Of a DNA stretch of 64,000 nt, positions 8,806 to 17,120 are shown one piece after another. The translations under genes and the position numbers were made by a program. Under the pieces are notes generated by a model. It saw only the letters and a program-made list of their open reading frames with translations, had not been told where the DNA came from and ran no database searches. Position 1 is the stretch's first letter. Each line of letters opens with the position of its first letter. The DNA is from Comamonadaceae bacterium (GTDB lineage Bacteria; Pseudomonadota; Gammaproteobacteria; Burkholderiales; Burkholderiaceae_C): positions 36,760-100,759 of the forward strand of contig CANFLU010000006.1 of assembly GCA_947447975.1 (NCBI GenBank). The letters are read 5' to 3'.

Positions 8806-9544
8806 TCAAAAATCCGGCCGGCGCTTGTCTAAAAACGCTTGCACGCCCTCGCGGTGTTGCCGGCTTGGCGCATAGGCATAGTCCGCAGGCGACGTGGGCT
8901 CCTGCGGCGGGTACCGGCGGCGCAGCTTGGGGCGAGAGTCCTTCCATGCGCCTTAGCAATGCATCGGCCTGGGTTTGCACCATCGCATCGGGCGTATTCC
9001 AGGCCAGAAAACCGCATTGGAGCATGTGCGCAGCGTCAAAGCGTTCGGCCGCCAGTAGCATGGCTTGGGCCGTGGCAGGGCCAACGGCCTGCTGCACCAG
9101 AGCCGCCTCGCGCGGCGCCATCGGAAAGCCCAAGCGGGCAATGGGCGCGCCATACACACTGCTGGCAGCGCCAAGCCGCAGATCGCAGCAACTGGCAATT
9201 TCCAAACCCGCCCCCATGCAATTGCCGCGCACCAGCGCCAACACGGGTAGCGGACAATCCAGCATGGCTTGCAAACCGCCCCAGACCTCAGCTTCATGAA
9301 AATGCATGAGCGCGGCTGGGTCAAAGCGAAAGGTCGGGTATTCGGAAATATCGCCCCCCGCGCAAAAATGGGCACCCCCGCCCTGCACCAACACACAACG
9401 CAAATCCGTGCGCTCGGAAATTTGCGAAAAGACCTCGCGCAGTTGCCGCCACATCGCGCGGGTCATCGCGTTCATGCGTGCAGGGTTAGACAGCGTCACC
9501 GTAGCCAGCGCGCCGCTGGCCTGCCAATCGATAGTTCCAGCCAC
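8806..9544 (-). pseudogene. Enoyl-CoA hydratase/isomerase (crotonase) with frameshifted 3' end
   Basis: The first 208 residues (GTG start at 9544) are a normal crotonase: the oxyanion-hole segment HFCAGGDISEY (about 59-69), LALVRGNCMGAGLEIASCCD (about 102-121) and GFPMAP (139-144). After SPQAA the frame runs into Cys/Arg-rich sequence that resembles nothing and stops at 8747. In the adjacent frame a typical crotonase tail is readable, EPTSPADYAYAPSRQHREG ending RRPDF at 8806. Joining the frames gives about 245 residues, somewhat short of the usual 255-265, so a small deletion with a frameshift between about 8890 and 8945 is likely. A sequencing error is possible. Without the tail the enzyme may not assemble properly. 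Confidence 0.8.
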
Positions 9545-9557
9545 GGGCTAGGCCTTT

Positions 9558-10367
9558 TTAGGGAGCCGCCGGTGCAGGCCGCGTGCCGAACCACCACCAC
9601 AAGGCGGCACCGCCTAAGACCATGGGAATGCACAGCCACTGGCCCATACTCAAGCCCATTTGCAATAGACCGATATGGGCATCGGGCTCTCGGAAATACT
9701 CCACGACAAAGCGCAGTGCACCGTAGCCTATAAGAAAGGCTGCCGATACCCGGCCCTGACGCGGTGCGCTGCGCGCGTACAACCACAAGAGCACAAACAG
9801 CAGCAGTCCCTCAAGCAGAAATTGGTAGACCTGCGAGGGGTGGCGCGGCAGTTCGCCGGCACCACGAAACACCATGCCCCAAGGCAGCTGCGGGTCGGCA
9901 ACACGACCCCACAGCTCGCCATTGATGAAGTTGCCTACCCGCCCACAAGCCAAGCCCGTGGGCACGCATGGGGCCACGAAATCGGCCACCGCCCAAAAAG
10001 AGCGTTTGCGTTCGAAGGCAAACCACGCCATGGACAAAATCACCCCCAGCAAACCGCCATGAAAACTCATGCCGCCGCGCCAAGCGTACAAAACTTCAAT
10101 CGGATGGGCCGCGTAATATGCCGGGTTGTAGAAAAGGCAATAACCAAAGCGCCCGCCTAGCACTACGCCCAACACACCAAGAAATAGCACGTCCTCCACA
10201 TCGCGAAAACTCCAATTGGCATCCGATGCGAAGGGCGCATGGCGCAGGCGACGGGCCCCCAGCAACATAAAAAAGCCGAAAGCGGCCAGGTAAGTCAGGC
10301 CGTACCAGTGCACAGCGACGGGCCCAAGTTGCAAGGCAACCGGATTGATGGCGGGATGAATCAGCAT
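9558..10367 (-). CDS. lgt: Prolipoprotein diacylglyceryl transferase Lgt
   Basis: Integral inner-membrane enzyme that transfers diacylglycerol from phosphatidylglycerol to the lipobox Cys of prolipoproteins. The 269 residues and about seven membrane helices match the family. The Lgt signature GRVGNFINGELWGR is present, as are MSFHGGLLG and the late RFVVEYFREPD segment with conserved charged residues. It overlaps no gene and precedes the crotonase on the same strand by 13 nt. It would serve lipoproteins such as the FlgP-like protein and FlgH in this window. Confidence 0.98.
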   Translation of the reverse strand: MLIHPAINPVALQLGPVAVHWYGLTYLAAFGFFMLLGARRLRHAPFASDANWSFRDVEDVLFLGVLGVVLGGRFGYCLFYNPAYYAAHPIEVLYAWRGGMSFHGGLLGVILSMAWFAFERKRSFWAVADFVAPCVPTGLACGRVGNFINGELWGRVADPQLPWGMVFRGAGELPRHPSQVYQFLLEGLLLFVLLWLYARSAPRQGRVSAAFLIGYGALRFVVEYFREPDAHIGLLQMGLSMGQWLCIPMVLGGAALWWWFGTRPAPAAP

Positions 10368-10531
10368 GGCGCCTATTGTGCCTTGGGCTTGGCGACTTTC
10401 ACACCCCTGTTCCCCACGCCTTTTCTGGGTTTGGAGACTTAACTACACTCTGCTCGTGCCGATGTTAGAGGCATAGGCTCCGTATGCTGGGGGCCGCATT
10501 AACCCCTGATGCGTCTCAGACGCCAGATGCC

Positions 10532-11131
10532 ATGAACCTTACACTGGTATTGCTGATATTTTTCTTTCTTGTTGCAGTGCTTGGCGCTGCCGTGTTTTAT
10601 TACCTGACACTGCAAAACCTGGCGGCCGTCAAGCGCGAGGTCAATAAGTTGCGCGACCAGGCCGACGACGCGCGAGCCAGCGCCCTTTTGCGCAATGAAC
10701 GCGCCCGCTGTTATCAGCAGCTGCTGGCACTGGAAGCAGATATCCAGTCACGCCAGCGCACCAGCCTGAGCCATGAAGAAACCGCCATGGTAGAAGTCAA
10801 CCGGGAAGAAATACAGCATTGCGTCATCGCGCTGAAAAAATCGGGTAATTGGATGGGCCTGCCCTTTGACTTGGAGTGGCAGGACATGTGGGGTAATTTG
10901 CCACAATTGAGAAACCTGTACCGGGCAACCGTGATGCAAGCAGACCTTGGAGCGGACACCGCCGCAATGACGAATATCGTTGGCCCCGATAGCACCAATG
11001 CCGCAGCGGGTATGTCTCCTATGCCCGAGGCGCCGTCCCGATCCGCCGCAGGCTCCGATGTGCAGGTGCAGCAGCCGGACAACACCAAAGTGATGGCCGC
11101 TGCGATGAAAAATATGATGCGGAGTTCATAG
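10532..11131 (+). CDS. One-TM protein of unknown function
   Basis: Not recognised. The 199-residue protein begins MNLTLVLLIFFFLVAVLG, one N-terminal membrane helix (about 3-28), followed by a charged helical and coiled-coil-like region (about 30-90) and a C-terminal tail of low complexity. ATG 10532 is preferred to 10484 because the membrane helix begins directly there. Its stop is 2 nt before the following Sel1-repeat gene, so the two probably form an operon. A weak sigma-28-like element (-10 GCCGATGT at 10458-10465) lies upstream. Confidence 0.75.
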   Translation: MNLTLVLLIFFFLVAVLGAAVFYYLTLQNLAAVKREVNKLRDQADDARASALLRNERARCYQQLLALEADIQSRQRTSLSHEETAMVEVNREEIQHCVIALKKSGNWMGLPFDLEWQDMWGNLPQLRNLYRATVMQADLGADTAAMTNIVGPDSTNAAAGMSPMPEAPSRSAAGSDVQVQQPDNTKVMAAAMKNMMRSS

Positions 11132-11133
11132 CC

Positions 11134-11640
11134 ATGTTATTACCTTCAGCCATGCGGCGTGCGCTGTGCAGCGCGATTCTGTGTTGTAGTGCGGCCCATG
11201 CGGGACTGTGGGAAGACGGTTATGCCGATTACCAGCGCAAAGACTACGCCAGTGCGGTGGCTAAATGGCAAATCGTGGCCGATACCGGAGACCGGGAGGC
11301 GCAGTCTTTGCTAGGCTTGATGCATTTATTTGGCCAGGGCACACCGCAGAGCTACCCCAAGGCCATGGTGTGGCTGCGCCGGGCTGCCGCGCAAGGAGAG
11401 CCCAAGGCGCAATTCCAGCTCGGCAAACTGTACTCCAGCGGGCAAGGCTACAAGGGCGAAGGCTTGGAGCGCGATTACCAAAAGGCCGCGATGTGGTTCA
11501 TTATCGCCGAGGAGTCGGGGCATCCGGAGGCGGGCAAGTCGCTGAAAAAAGTGACCGCCGAGATCAGTGAAACGGATTTGGTGATTGCGCGCCGCTGGGC
11601 CAAGACCTGCATCAAGCGCGAATTCAAGGGCTGCGAATAA
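11134..11640 (+). CDS. Secreted Sel1-repeat protein (MotX-like candidate)
   Basis: A 168-residue protein with a probable signal peptide (about 1-23, cleavage after AHA) and about three Sel1 repeats (LLGLMHLFGQG..., FQLGKLYSSGQG..., then AAMWFIIAEESG). Sel1 repeats are helical TPR-like units for protein binding. The Vibrio stator-ring protein MotX is also a small exported Sel1 protein, and this gene lies tail to tail with motB, so a periplasmic motor role is conceivable. That function is inference; the repeats and signal peptide are visible. Confidence 0.8.
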   Translation: MLLPSAMRRALCSAILCCSAAHAGLWEDGYADYQRKDYASAVAKWQIVADTGDREAQSLLGLMHLFGQGTPQSYPKAMVWLRRAAAQGEPKAQFQLGKLYSSGQGYKGEGLERDYQKAAMWFIIAEESGHPEAGKSLKKVTAEISETDLVIARRWAKTCIKREFKGCE

Positions 11641-11671
11641 GTCTGCACCGCGGGTGAGTGCTGCCGGGCTC

Positions 11672-12682
11672 TTATTCTTTTTTGACCGTGATGCTCATGC
11701 GCCGGTTACGCGCATCTTTGGGGTCGTTGGGGTTGTAGGGCACAGTGTCGGCCACGCCCTCAATTTGTACAAAGCGGTCTGGTTTGACGCCGTTTTTCTC
11801 CAGCACCGAGCGCGTCGCTTCGGCGCGTTCGACAGACAGCAGCCAGTTATTTCTGCCTTCTTTATTCGCAAAGGGCGTGGCATCCGTATGGCCGCGCACC
11901 GCAATTTTGTTGGGCATGCCCGCTAGCGATTTGGCGATTTCGCCCAGCAAAGCCTGCGCCTTGGGTTGCAACTTGGTAGTTCCCAGCGGGAACATAGAGA
12001 AATCGGCTTTGTCGATGACCTCGATGCGCAGTCCGTCTTTGTCGCGGACAAACTGCACCTGTCCTTGCAGCTGTTCCAAGGCCGGGTTGGACGCCATGGC
12101 CTCCTTGACGTCTTTTTCCATCTGGTCCATTTTTCCTTTTTCACCACCCTGGCCTGTGCCGGTGCCGCCGCCTTCACCCTCTCCGGTCCCGGGTGACTGG
12201 TTTTGGGTTTTGGCGTCGTTATCCCTTGCGTTTTCGCTATTCGGTGAAGGGTCATTTTCCGTAGGGCCGCCCTCAGACTTTGGCGTCAGGCGCTCCATGA
12301 GCCCGGTTTGTTTGGCGGTGTAGGGGAAACCATCGGGATCAATAATCGAGCGTCCGCCCATGATGCCGTTGGAGCCGGCCAAGGCACCCATGGTGATGGC
12401 GCTTTGTGAAGCGGGCTTGAAATAGTCAGCCACACTTTTGCGCTGCGAATCGTTGGTGGCACCCAAAATCCACATCAACAAGAAGAAGGCCATCATGGCC
12501 GTCATCATGTCGGCCAGTGCAATTTTCCAACCGCCACCATGGGCACCGGCGTGCGCAGCGGCAATTTTCTTGACAATAATGGGGGCGAGCGGCGCGTCCT
12601 CTTCTGGCGCCGCAACATCTTCGGCGCCCGCCGGCGCAGCACCTGCGGGGACTTCTTCTTCCTTCGGCGCTTCAGTGGCCAT
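11672..12682 (-). CDS. motB: Flagellar motor stator protein MotB
   Basis: Stator subunit anchoring the MotAB ion channel to peptidoglycan. In the 336 residues, an N-terminal Ala/Glu-rich cytoplasmic tail precedes one membrane helix with the ion-carrying Asp in LADMMTAMMAFFLLMW, then a plug and Gly/Glu-rich linker, then an OmpA-like peptidoglycan-binding domain (RGHTDATPF, SVERAEATRSVL, RRMSITVKKE). The AD-MTAMMAFF sequence resembles proton-type MotB. The stop of motA lies 2 nt upstream of this start. Confidence 0.97.
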   Translation of the reverse strand: MATEAPKEEEVPAGAAPAGAEDVAAPEEDAPLAPIIVKKIAAAHAGAHGGGWKIALADMMTAMMAFFLLMWILGATNDSQRKSVADYFKPASQSAITMGALAGSNGIMGGRSIIDPDGFPYTAKQTGLMERLTPKSEGGPTENDPSPNSENARDNDAKTQNQSPGTGEGEGGGTGTGQGGEKGKMDQMEKDVKEAMASNPALEQLQGQVQFVRDKDGLRIEVIDKADFSMFPLGTTKLQPKAQALLGEIAKSLAGMPNKIAVRGHTDATPFANKEGRNNWLLSVERAEATRSVLEKNGVKPDRFVQIEGVADTVPYNPNDPKDARNRRMSITVKKE

Positions 12683-12684
12683 GC

Positions 12685-13548
12685 TTACTTCCCGCGCAGC
12701 CCGTCAAATACTTCGGCAAAACTAGGTTGGTTGTGGTGGCTGATACAGACGCGCGCAGCTTCCAGAATCAGGGGCATGGGGTGGCCGTGCAAGGTGCCGA
12801 CAATGATTTGCTTGACAACGCCGTACATACAGGCTTCGTCTTCAATAATTTGTTCTAGGCGCTTGGCAAAAGGCTCGAAAAATCCATAAGCCAAAAACAC
12901 GCCGATAAAGGTTCCCACCAGCGCCGCACCCACCAGTCCACCGAGAATCGCAGGCGGCTGGTCAATGTTGTCCATGGTTTTCACCACACCCATCACGCAG
13001 GACACGATGCCCAGTGCTGGTAAGGCGCCAGCCAAAGTGGCAATAGCGGCAGAGGCCTTCAGTTCATCGTGGTGGTGGGTTTTGATGGCGCTGTCCATGA
13101 TCTCTTCGACCGCCATGGTGCTGATCGTGCCCTGGGAGACAACCATCAAACGCACGGTGTCACAAATCAGGTGCAGTAGGGCGTGGTCGCCAATAATTTT
13201 GGGGTATTCGCCAAAAATGGCGCTGGATTCCGGGTTCTCGATATGGGCTTCCAGGGCCACAGCGCCCTCGGTTTTGAGGGTCTTCATCACCTTGGACACG
13301 CAGAAAATCGTGTTCAGGTAGTCATCTTTGTGGTACTTGGAGCCCTTAAAGCATCGTCCAATGCCCGCAAACACCGCTTTGACCACGTCTGGGCTGTTTC
13401 CCAAAAACATCCCGCCCAAGGCGGAACCGAAAATACACCATCCTTCAATGGGCGCCGCGTGGATAAACGGCGCCATGCTGCCGCCGCCCACGATGAAGCT
13501 GGCGAAAACGCAGACATTCAAGAAAACAACCCCGAAGATGCCAAACAT
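12685..13548 (-). CDS. motA: Flagellar motor stator protein MotA
   Basis: Proton-channel stator subunit that interacts with FliG. The 287 residues have four membrane helices, with two near the C-terminus around GALPALGIVSCVMGVVKT and GAALVGTFIGVFLAYGF. The cytoplasmic loop is rich in charged residues. ATG 13548 is preferred over TTG 13560. The length and sequence fit the long E. coli-like MotA class. No clear sigma-28 or sigma-54 element was found in the 125 bp between it and fliS. Confidence 0.97.
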   Translation of the reverse strand: MFGIFGVVFLNVCVFASFIVGGGSMAPFIHAAPIEGWCIFGSALGGMFLGNSPDVVKAVFAGIGRCFKGSKYHKDDYLNTIFCVSKVMKTLKTEGAVALEAHIENPESSAIFGEYPKIIGDHALLHLICDTVRLMVVSQGTISTMAVEEIMDSAIKTHHHDELKASAAIATLAGALPALGIVSCVMGVVKTMDNIDQPPAILGGLVGAALVGTFIGVFLAYGFFEPFAKRLEQIIEDEACMYGVVKQIIVGTLHGHPMPLILEAARVCISHHNQPSFAEVFDGLRGK

Positions 13549-13673
13549 AGTCGTTCCCAAAAGGACGGATTGTGACCAACTTGATTAACCACAAACCTGT
13601 AAAGGCCACACAAAGGTGGCCCGCAAAAAATTCACTTGGCGGCCGACCCTGTCGGCTCGCCAACACCCTCAGC

Positions 13674-14084
13674 TCAGTGCAACTGCGCTTGCTGTGGCAA
13701 TAAAGTGGGCAACTGCGCCCAGGCTGACCGGATTTCCGACATCAGGTGCTGAACTTCCTTCAAAGCGTCCATATCGTTGTGCGCATTGGCGAAAATCAGA
13801 CGCCTGGTGACGTAGTTGTATAAATCATTCAAGTTTTGTGCCAACTCGCCGCCACGGGTGAAGTCCAAGGCGCCTTGGAGACCGACCACAATGCGGCTGG
13901 CGCGGGCGATGGCCTTGCCTTTTTCCTGGATCTTGCCGTGGGTCAAGTGACCTTGGGCTTGCGACACGCTATCGACCAGGCCGTCAAACAGCATCTGGAT
14001 CAGGGCCACGTTATTGGCCACAGAAGCCTGGGAAGCCAGGTTGTCGGAGCCGTAAGACTCCATCGCTTTAAAGTGAACTCGCAT
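13674..14084 (-). CDS. fliS: Flagellin export chaperone FliS
   Basis: Cytoplasmic chaperone that binds the flagellin C-terminus before export. The 136 residues contain the FliS core ASRIVVGLQGALDF, GGELAQNLNDLYNYVTRRL and LMSEIRSAWAQL. Start 14084 is chosen because AGGAG lies 8 nt upstream and because the longer in-frame ATG at 14123 would fall inside the sigma-28 -10 element. It follows fliA on the same strand but has its own FliA-type promoter, consistent with late expression alongside flagellin. Confidence 0.92.
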   Translation of the reverse strand: MRVHFKAMESYGSDNLASQASVANNVALIQMLFDGLVDSVSQAQGHLTHGKIQEKGKAIARASRIVVGLQGALDFTRGGELAQNLNDLYNYVTRRLIFANAHNDMDALKEVQHLMSEIRSAWAQLPTLLPQQAQLH

Positions 14085-14119
14085 AACTGAATCTCCTACT
14101 GGGTTGCTGTACACAGTAG

Positions 14120-14146
14120 ACATCGACGAGTGGCGCAAAAACTTGA
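14120..14146 (-). promoter_or_regulatory. Sigma-28 (FliA) promoter of fliS
   Basis: On the minus strand, -35 TCAAGTTT (14146-14139) and -10 GTCGATGT (14127-14120) are separated by 11 nt, matching the FliA consensus. Predicted transcription starts near 14113 and leads straight into fliS at 14084. Confidence 0.8.
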
Positions 14147-14172
14147 GGCTGGGGGCATCATCGACCATGAAT

Positions 14173-14922
14173 TTACCCTCCGGACTTGGACTTAGGCACG
14201 GACTTGGCCTTTTCTTCAATTCCCAGGGATAGTCGAAGCTTCTTAACAATACCGCTTAACAATTGGCTGACACGGGACTCGGTCACACCCAAAACCTCGC
14301 CGATTTCCTTCAAATTGAGCTCTTCCACATAGTAGAGCGACATCAGCAGTTGGTCGCGCTCGGGCAGTTCCGCGATAGCGTCGGTGACGGCACGCATGAA
14401 ATCTTCATGCTCGACGATGGCATCGGGCTGGCGCGAGCGCTCGTCAGCGATTCCCAGCACTTCGTCATTGATGACTTCCATGGAAAGCGTCTCAAAGCGC
14501 TTGGCATTGCCGCGCTTTTTCTGAAACTCCTCAAGGTCGTCACCCATGTGCTCGGCCAATTCGCTTTGCGTAGGGGTACGGCCCAGTTCACTAGCAAGAA
14601 AATTGATCGCCTCGTTCTCAGACTTGTTAAAAGCCACTGCCGAGCGCGGCAAATAGGACAGCTGGCGTACTTCGTCCAAGATAGCGCCGCGCACACGGCT
14701 GAGGGCAAAACTCTCGAATTCGATGCCCTTGGTCGGGTCGAAGGCGCGCGCAGCCTCCAGCAGGCCGATCATGCCCACTTGCATCAGCTCGTCGAGCTCC
14801 ATGAATGGCGGGATCCGCGCCTTCAGGTGCAAAGCCACGCGTTTGACCATGCCCAAATGGGCCATGACCAGCGCTTCGCTGGCATCATGGACCTCATCGT
14901 AGAGCTTGGTGGCAATCGCCAT
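14173..14922 (-). CDS. fliA: Flagellar sigma factor 28 FliA
   Basis: Sigma factor for late flagellar genes, held inactive by FlgM until hook completion. In the 249 residues, region 2 is LDELMQVGMIGLLEAARAF and FESFALSRVRGAILDEVRQ, region 3 SELAEHMG, and region 4 LNLKEIGEVLGVTESRVSQ, with a lysine-rich tail. Order flhA-flhF-flhG-fliA on one strand with short gaps is the usual polar-flagellum arrangement. Six FliA-type promoters were found in this window. Confidence 0.97.
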   Translation of the reverse strand: MAIATKLYDEVHDASEALVMAHLGMVKRVALHLKARIPPFMELDELMQVGMIGLLEAARAFDPTKGIEFESFALSRVRGAILDEVRQLSYLPRSAVAFNKSENEAINFLASELGRTPTQSELAEHMGDDLEEFQKKRGNAKRFETLSMEVINDEVLGIADERSRQPDAIVEHEDFMRAVTDAIAELPERDQLLMSLYYVEELNLKEIGEVLGVTESRVSQLLSGIVKKLRLSLGIEEKAKSVPKSKSGG

Positions 14923-14927
14923 AGGAC

Positions 14928-15746
14928 TTAGTCTTGGTGGCGCACTAGGCGTTCAACGAAAAATTGCATACCGCCCGAGAAATTCGCAATGGGGGGCATC
15001 TGGGTGATGGACTTGGCCAGGCGCTTGAAGTCACGCGCGCTATTGCTACGGGGGGCAAATTCGAGCACCGGCTCGTATTTTTTGTGGGCCGCCAGGATGG
15101 CGTCGTCGTTTTCAATCGAACCTAAGTAACGGGTAGTGAAATTGAGGAACTGCGCACACACTTGGTTGATGCGACGGTACAGGTTTTGACCGTCCGCCTG
15201 GCTATTGACCGCGTTGGGCACGATATAAATCTCGTTCAGGTCGTAATCCTGGATCAACACCTTGATGGTTCCATAGGCGTCGGCGATCGAGGATGGGTCG
15301 TCGCGCACGACGATATAACGGCGCTGGCAAGCACCCATAAAGGTAAGGACGGTGGGCGAAATGCCAGCGGCCATATCGACGATCAGGTAGTCAATTTCGT
15401 CTTCCAGCGCACTAAAAGACTGAACGATGCGCGAAGCCTGCACCCGGGTGAGCGAAGCCAGTTCTTTCACGCCGGAAGCGCCAGGCACCAGCATGACGCC
15501 ATGGCGCGAGGTCACAATAATTTCCTGCAAGGTCTTTTGCCCACTCATAAAGTGGCTCAGATTGAAGGGGCACACGCAGCCCAACGCGATTTGGGCATTG
15601 GCCAGGCCCATATCGGCGTCAAACAACATGACGCGGTGACCCATCATGCGCAGGGCAATCGCCAAATTAACGGCCACGGTCGTTTTACCGACGCCGCCTT
15701 TGCCACTGGCGATGCCGATCACCTCGGTACGAGCAGTTTTAGTCAT
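14928..15746 (-). CDS. flhG: Flagellar number regulator FlhG/FleN (MinD-like ATPase)
   Basis: MinD/ParA-like ATPase that limits flagellar number, in partnership with FlhF and (in Pseudomonas) FleQ. In the 272 residues, the deviant Walker A GKGGVGKTTVAVNLA lies near the N-terminus, then FDADMGLANAQIALG and YLIVDMAAGISPTVLTF. Located between flhF and fliA, the canonical position. GGAAAAG is present shortly before the start. Confidence 0.95.
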   Translation of the reverse strand: MTKTARTEVIGIASGKGGVGKTTVAVNLAIALRMMGHRVMLFDADMGLANAQIALGCVCPFNLSHFMSGQKTLQEIIVTSRHGVMLVPGASGVKELASLTRVQASRIVQSFSALEDEIDYLIVDMAAGISPTVLTFMGACQRRYIVVRDDPSSIADAYGTIKVLIQDYDLNEIYIVPNAVNSQADGQNLYRRINQVCAQFLNFTTRYLGSIENDDAILAAHKKYEPVLEFAPRSNSARDFKRLAKSITQMPPIANFSGGMQFFVERLVRHQD

Positions 15747-15764
15747 TCTTTTCCAGCGAAATTC

Positions 15765-17069
15765 TCAATTGAAGGGCCCACGCATACCCCGAGGGCTTGC
15801 AGGCGAAAACAGGCGTGGCGACGGCGGCGGCAATTTGACCGCAAGGGGTTTGGAAACCTGGATCGGGGCGATGGCTGTAATGGGGCCTATGGTCTCGGGC
15901 GCCCGCGAAAGCTGGGCCAAGGCCATTTCTACCAACGAAGCTGCACTCAAATCCCGCCTCAAAGCCCCCAACTGGGCTCCATCGCTCGCTGCAGACAGCG
16001 GCAGAAAATTATCGCAGAGAAACTCGACCAGGGGCCAGGGCTGGACGGATTCGTCTAATTTACTCACCATTAAGCTGTTCCAGCGGATGCCAGAGACGCG
16101 TAAAGCGCGGCGCAAGGTGGCGGTGGAAGCATCTGCCGCCACCAAGGCGTGGGTTATGCAGGTGGGGCAGACCGCCTGTATCTCCATGACCCGCTCCACC
16201 ATATGGGTACCGCAGGTATCGATCAGCACCAGGCTGCGCCCTGCTAACTGCGCCAGCAGCGCACTTAATGCGGCACCGCTGTCCGCCCGAAAGCATTCGA
16301 TCCCGATTTGATTGGCCAGGGCCTGGGTCTGGGCCCAGGCGCCCACGCGCTCGTCGCGGTAGCTGATGATGGCCACTTTGGCCGCTGCCTGTTGCGTGGC
16401 CACTTCGCGCGCCAAGCGCACGACCATGGTGGTTTTGCCGGATCCGGAGGGGCCGGCAACCACATGGATACCCGCTTGCGGCAGTTCCATGCTGGGACGG
16501 TGTGACACCTGCTCCAGTTGGCTGCGTACCGCCATCAAGGCCTCGTGCTCGCTGCGCATGTCTTTCACAGTATCCAAGAGCAAAGTACGCAATCCGCCCG
16601 GCATACCGGCGCGGGTGAAGGAAGCCATCAGCTCCTCCACTTCGGGGGACATATGCTGTCCATGGTTCCAAGCGGGTGCTTGCTGGGTCTGTTGGAATTC
16701 GCGCCGCAAAGCGGCCAGTTCCTCGCGGATTAAATCCATCATTTCGCGGCTGGCAAAGTCCTCGCGGCCTGAGGATTTGCGCTGCACCAGTGGCAGGGAC
16801 TGGGCAGGGGCCGGCGTTTTGGCGACTTGGGCTTGGCCCTTAGGCTGGGTTTGTGCCTGGGCAAAATGGCGCTTGAAATCGGTAGTGGCTTCGCTGGGCT
16901 TGGCTGCCACCACGGGCTCAGGGGATTCTTCGATATCGATCGCTACCACCAACTCGGTTTGTCCGCCGACCATGTGATTGGAAATCACCAGGACGTTGCG
17001 GCCATACAAGGCCATGGCCTTGTCAGTGGCACTTTTGATGTCATGGGCCAGTATGCGTTTGAGTTCCAT
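15765..17069 (-). CDS. flhF: Flagellar biosynthesis GTPase FlhF
   Basis: SRP-type GTPase that sets the polar site of flagellum assembly. The 434 residues have an N-terminal basic domain (ILAHDIKSATDKAMALYGRN), a variable linker and an NG domain with P-loop VAGPSGSGKTTMVVRLA, LVLIDTCGT and SKLDESVQPWPLVEF. A GTPase motif reading DTCGT instead of DTAGR is seen. It follows flhA by 51 nt. Its presence with flhG argues for polar flagellation. Confidence 0.95.
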   Translation of the reverse strand: MELKRILAHDIKSATDKAMALYGRNVLVISNHMVGGQTELVVAIDIEESPEPVVAAKPSEATTDFKRHFAQAQTQPKGQAQVAKTPAPAQSLPLVQRKSSGREDFASREMMDLIREELAALRREFQQTQQAPAWNHGQHMSPEVEELMASFTRAGMPGGLRTLLLDTVKDMRSEHEALMAVRSQLEQVSHRPSMELPQAGIHVVAGPSGSGKTTMVVRLAREVATQQAAAKVAIISYRDERVGAWAQTQALANQIGIECFRADSGAALSALLAQLAGRSLVLIDTCGTHMVERVMEIQAVCPTCITHALVAADASTATLRRALRVSGIRWNSLMVSKLDESVQPWPLVEFLCDNFLPLSAASDGAQLGALRRDLSAASLVEMALAQLSRAPETIGPITAIAPIQVSKPLAVKLPPPSPRLFSPASPRGMRGPFN

Positions 17070-17120
17070 GGTGCTTGTTCCGCATTAAGTAGTTATAGGT
17101 GTCAGAGCGATCCTTGGGGA

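Noticed and set aside
13602..13622. Hairpin GGCCACACAAAGGTGGCC as terminator between fliS and motA
   Set aside because: The stem is short and the following bases are not T-rich on the transcribed strand; evidence is too weak.
13560..13673. A FliA- or RpoN-type promoter before motA
   Set aside because: A TCAAGTTG near 13580 lacks a matching -10 at 11 nt, and no GG-GC pair at 10 nt exists, so none is called.
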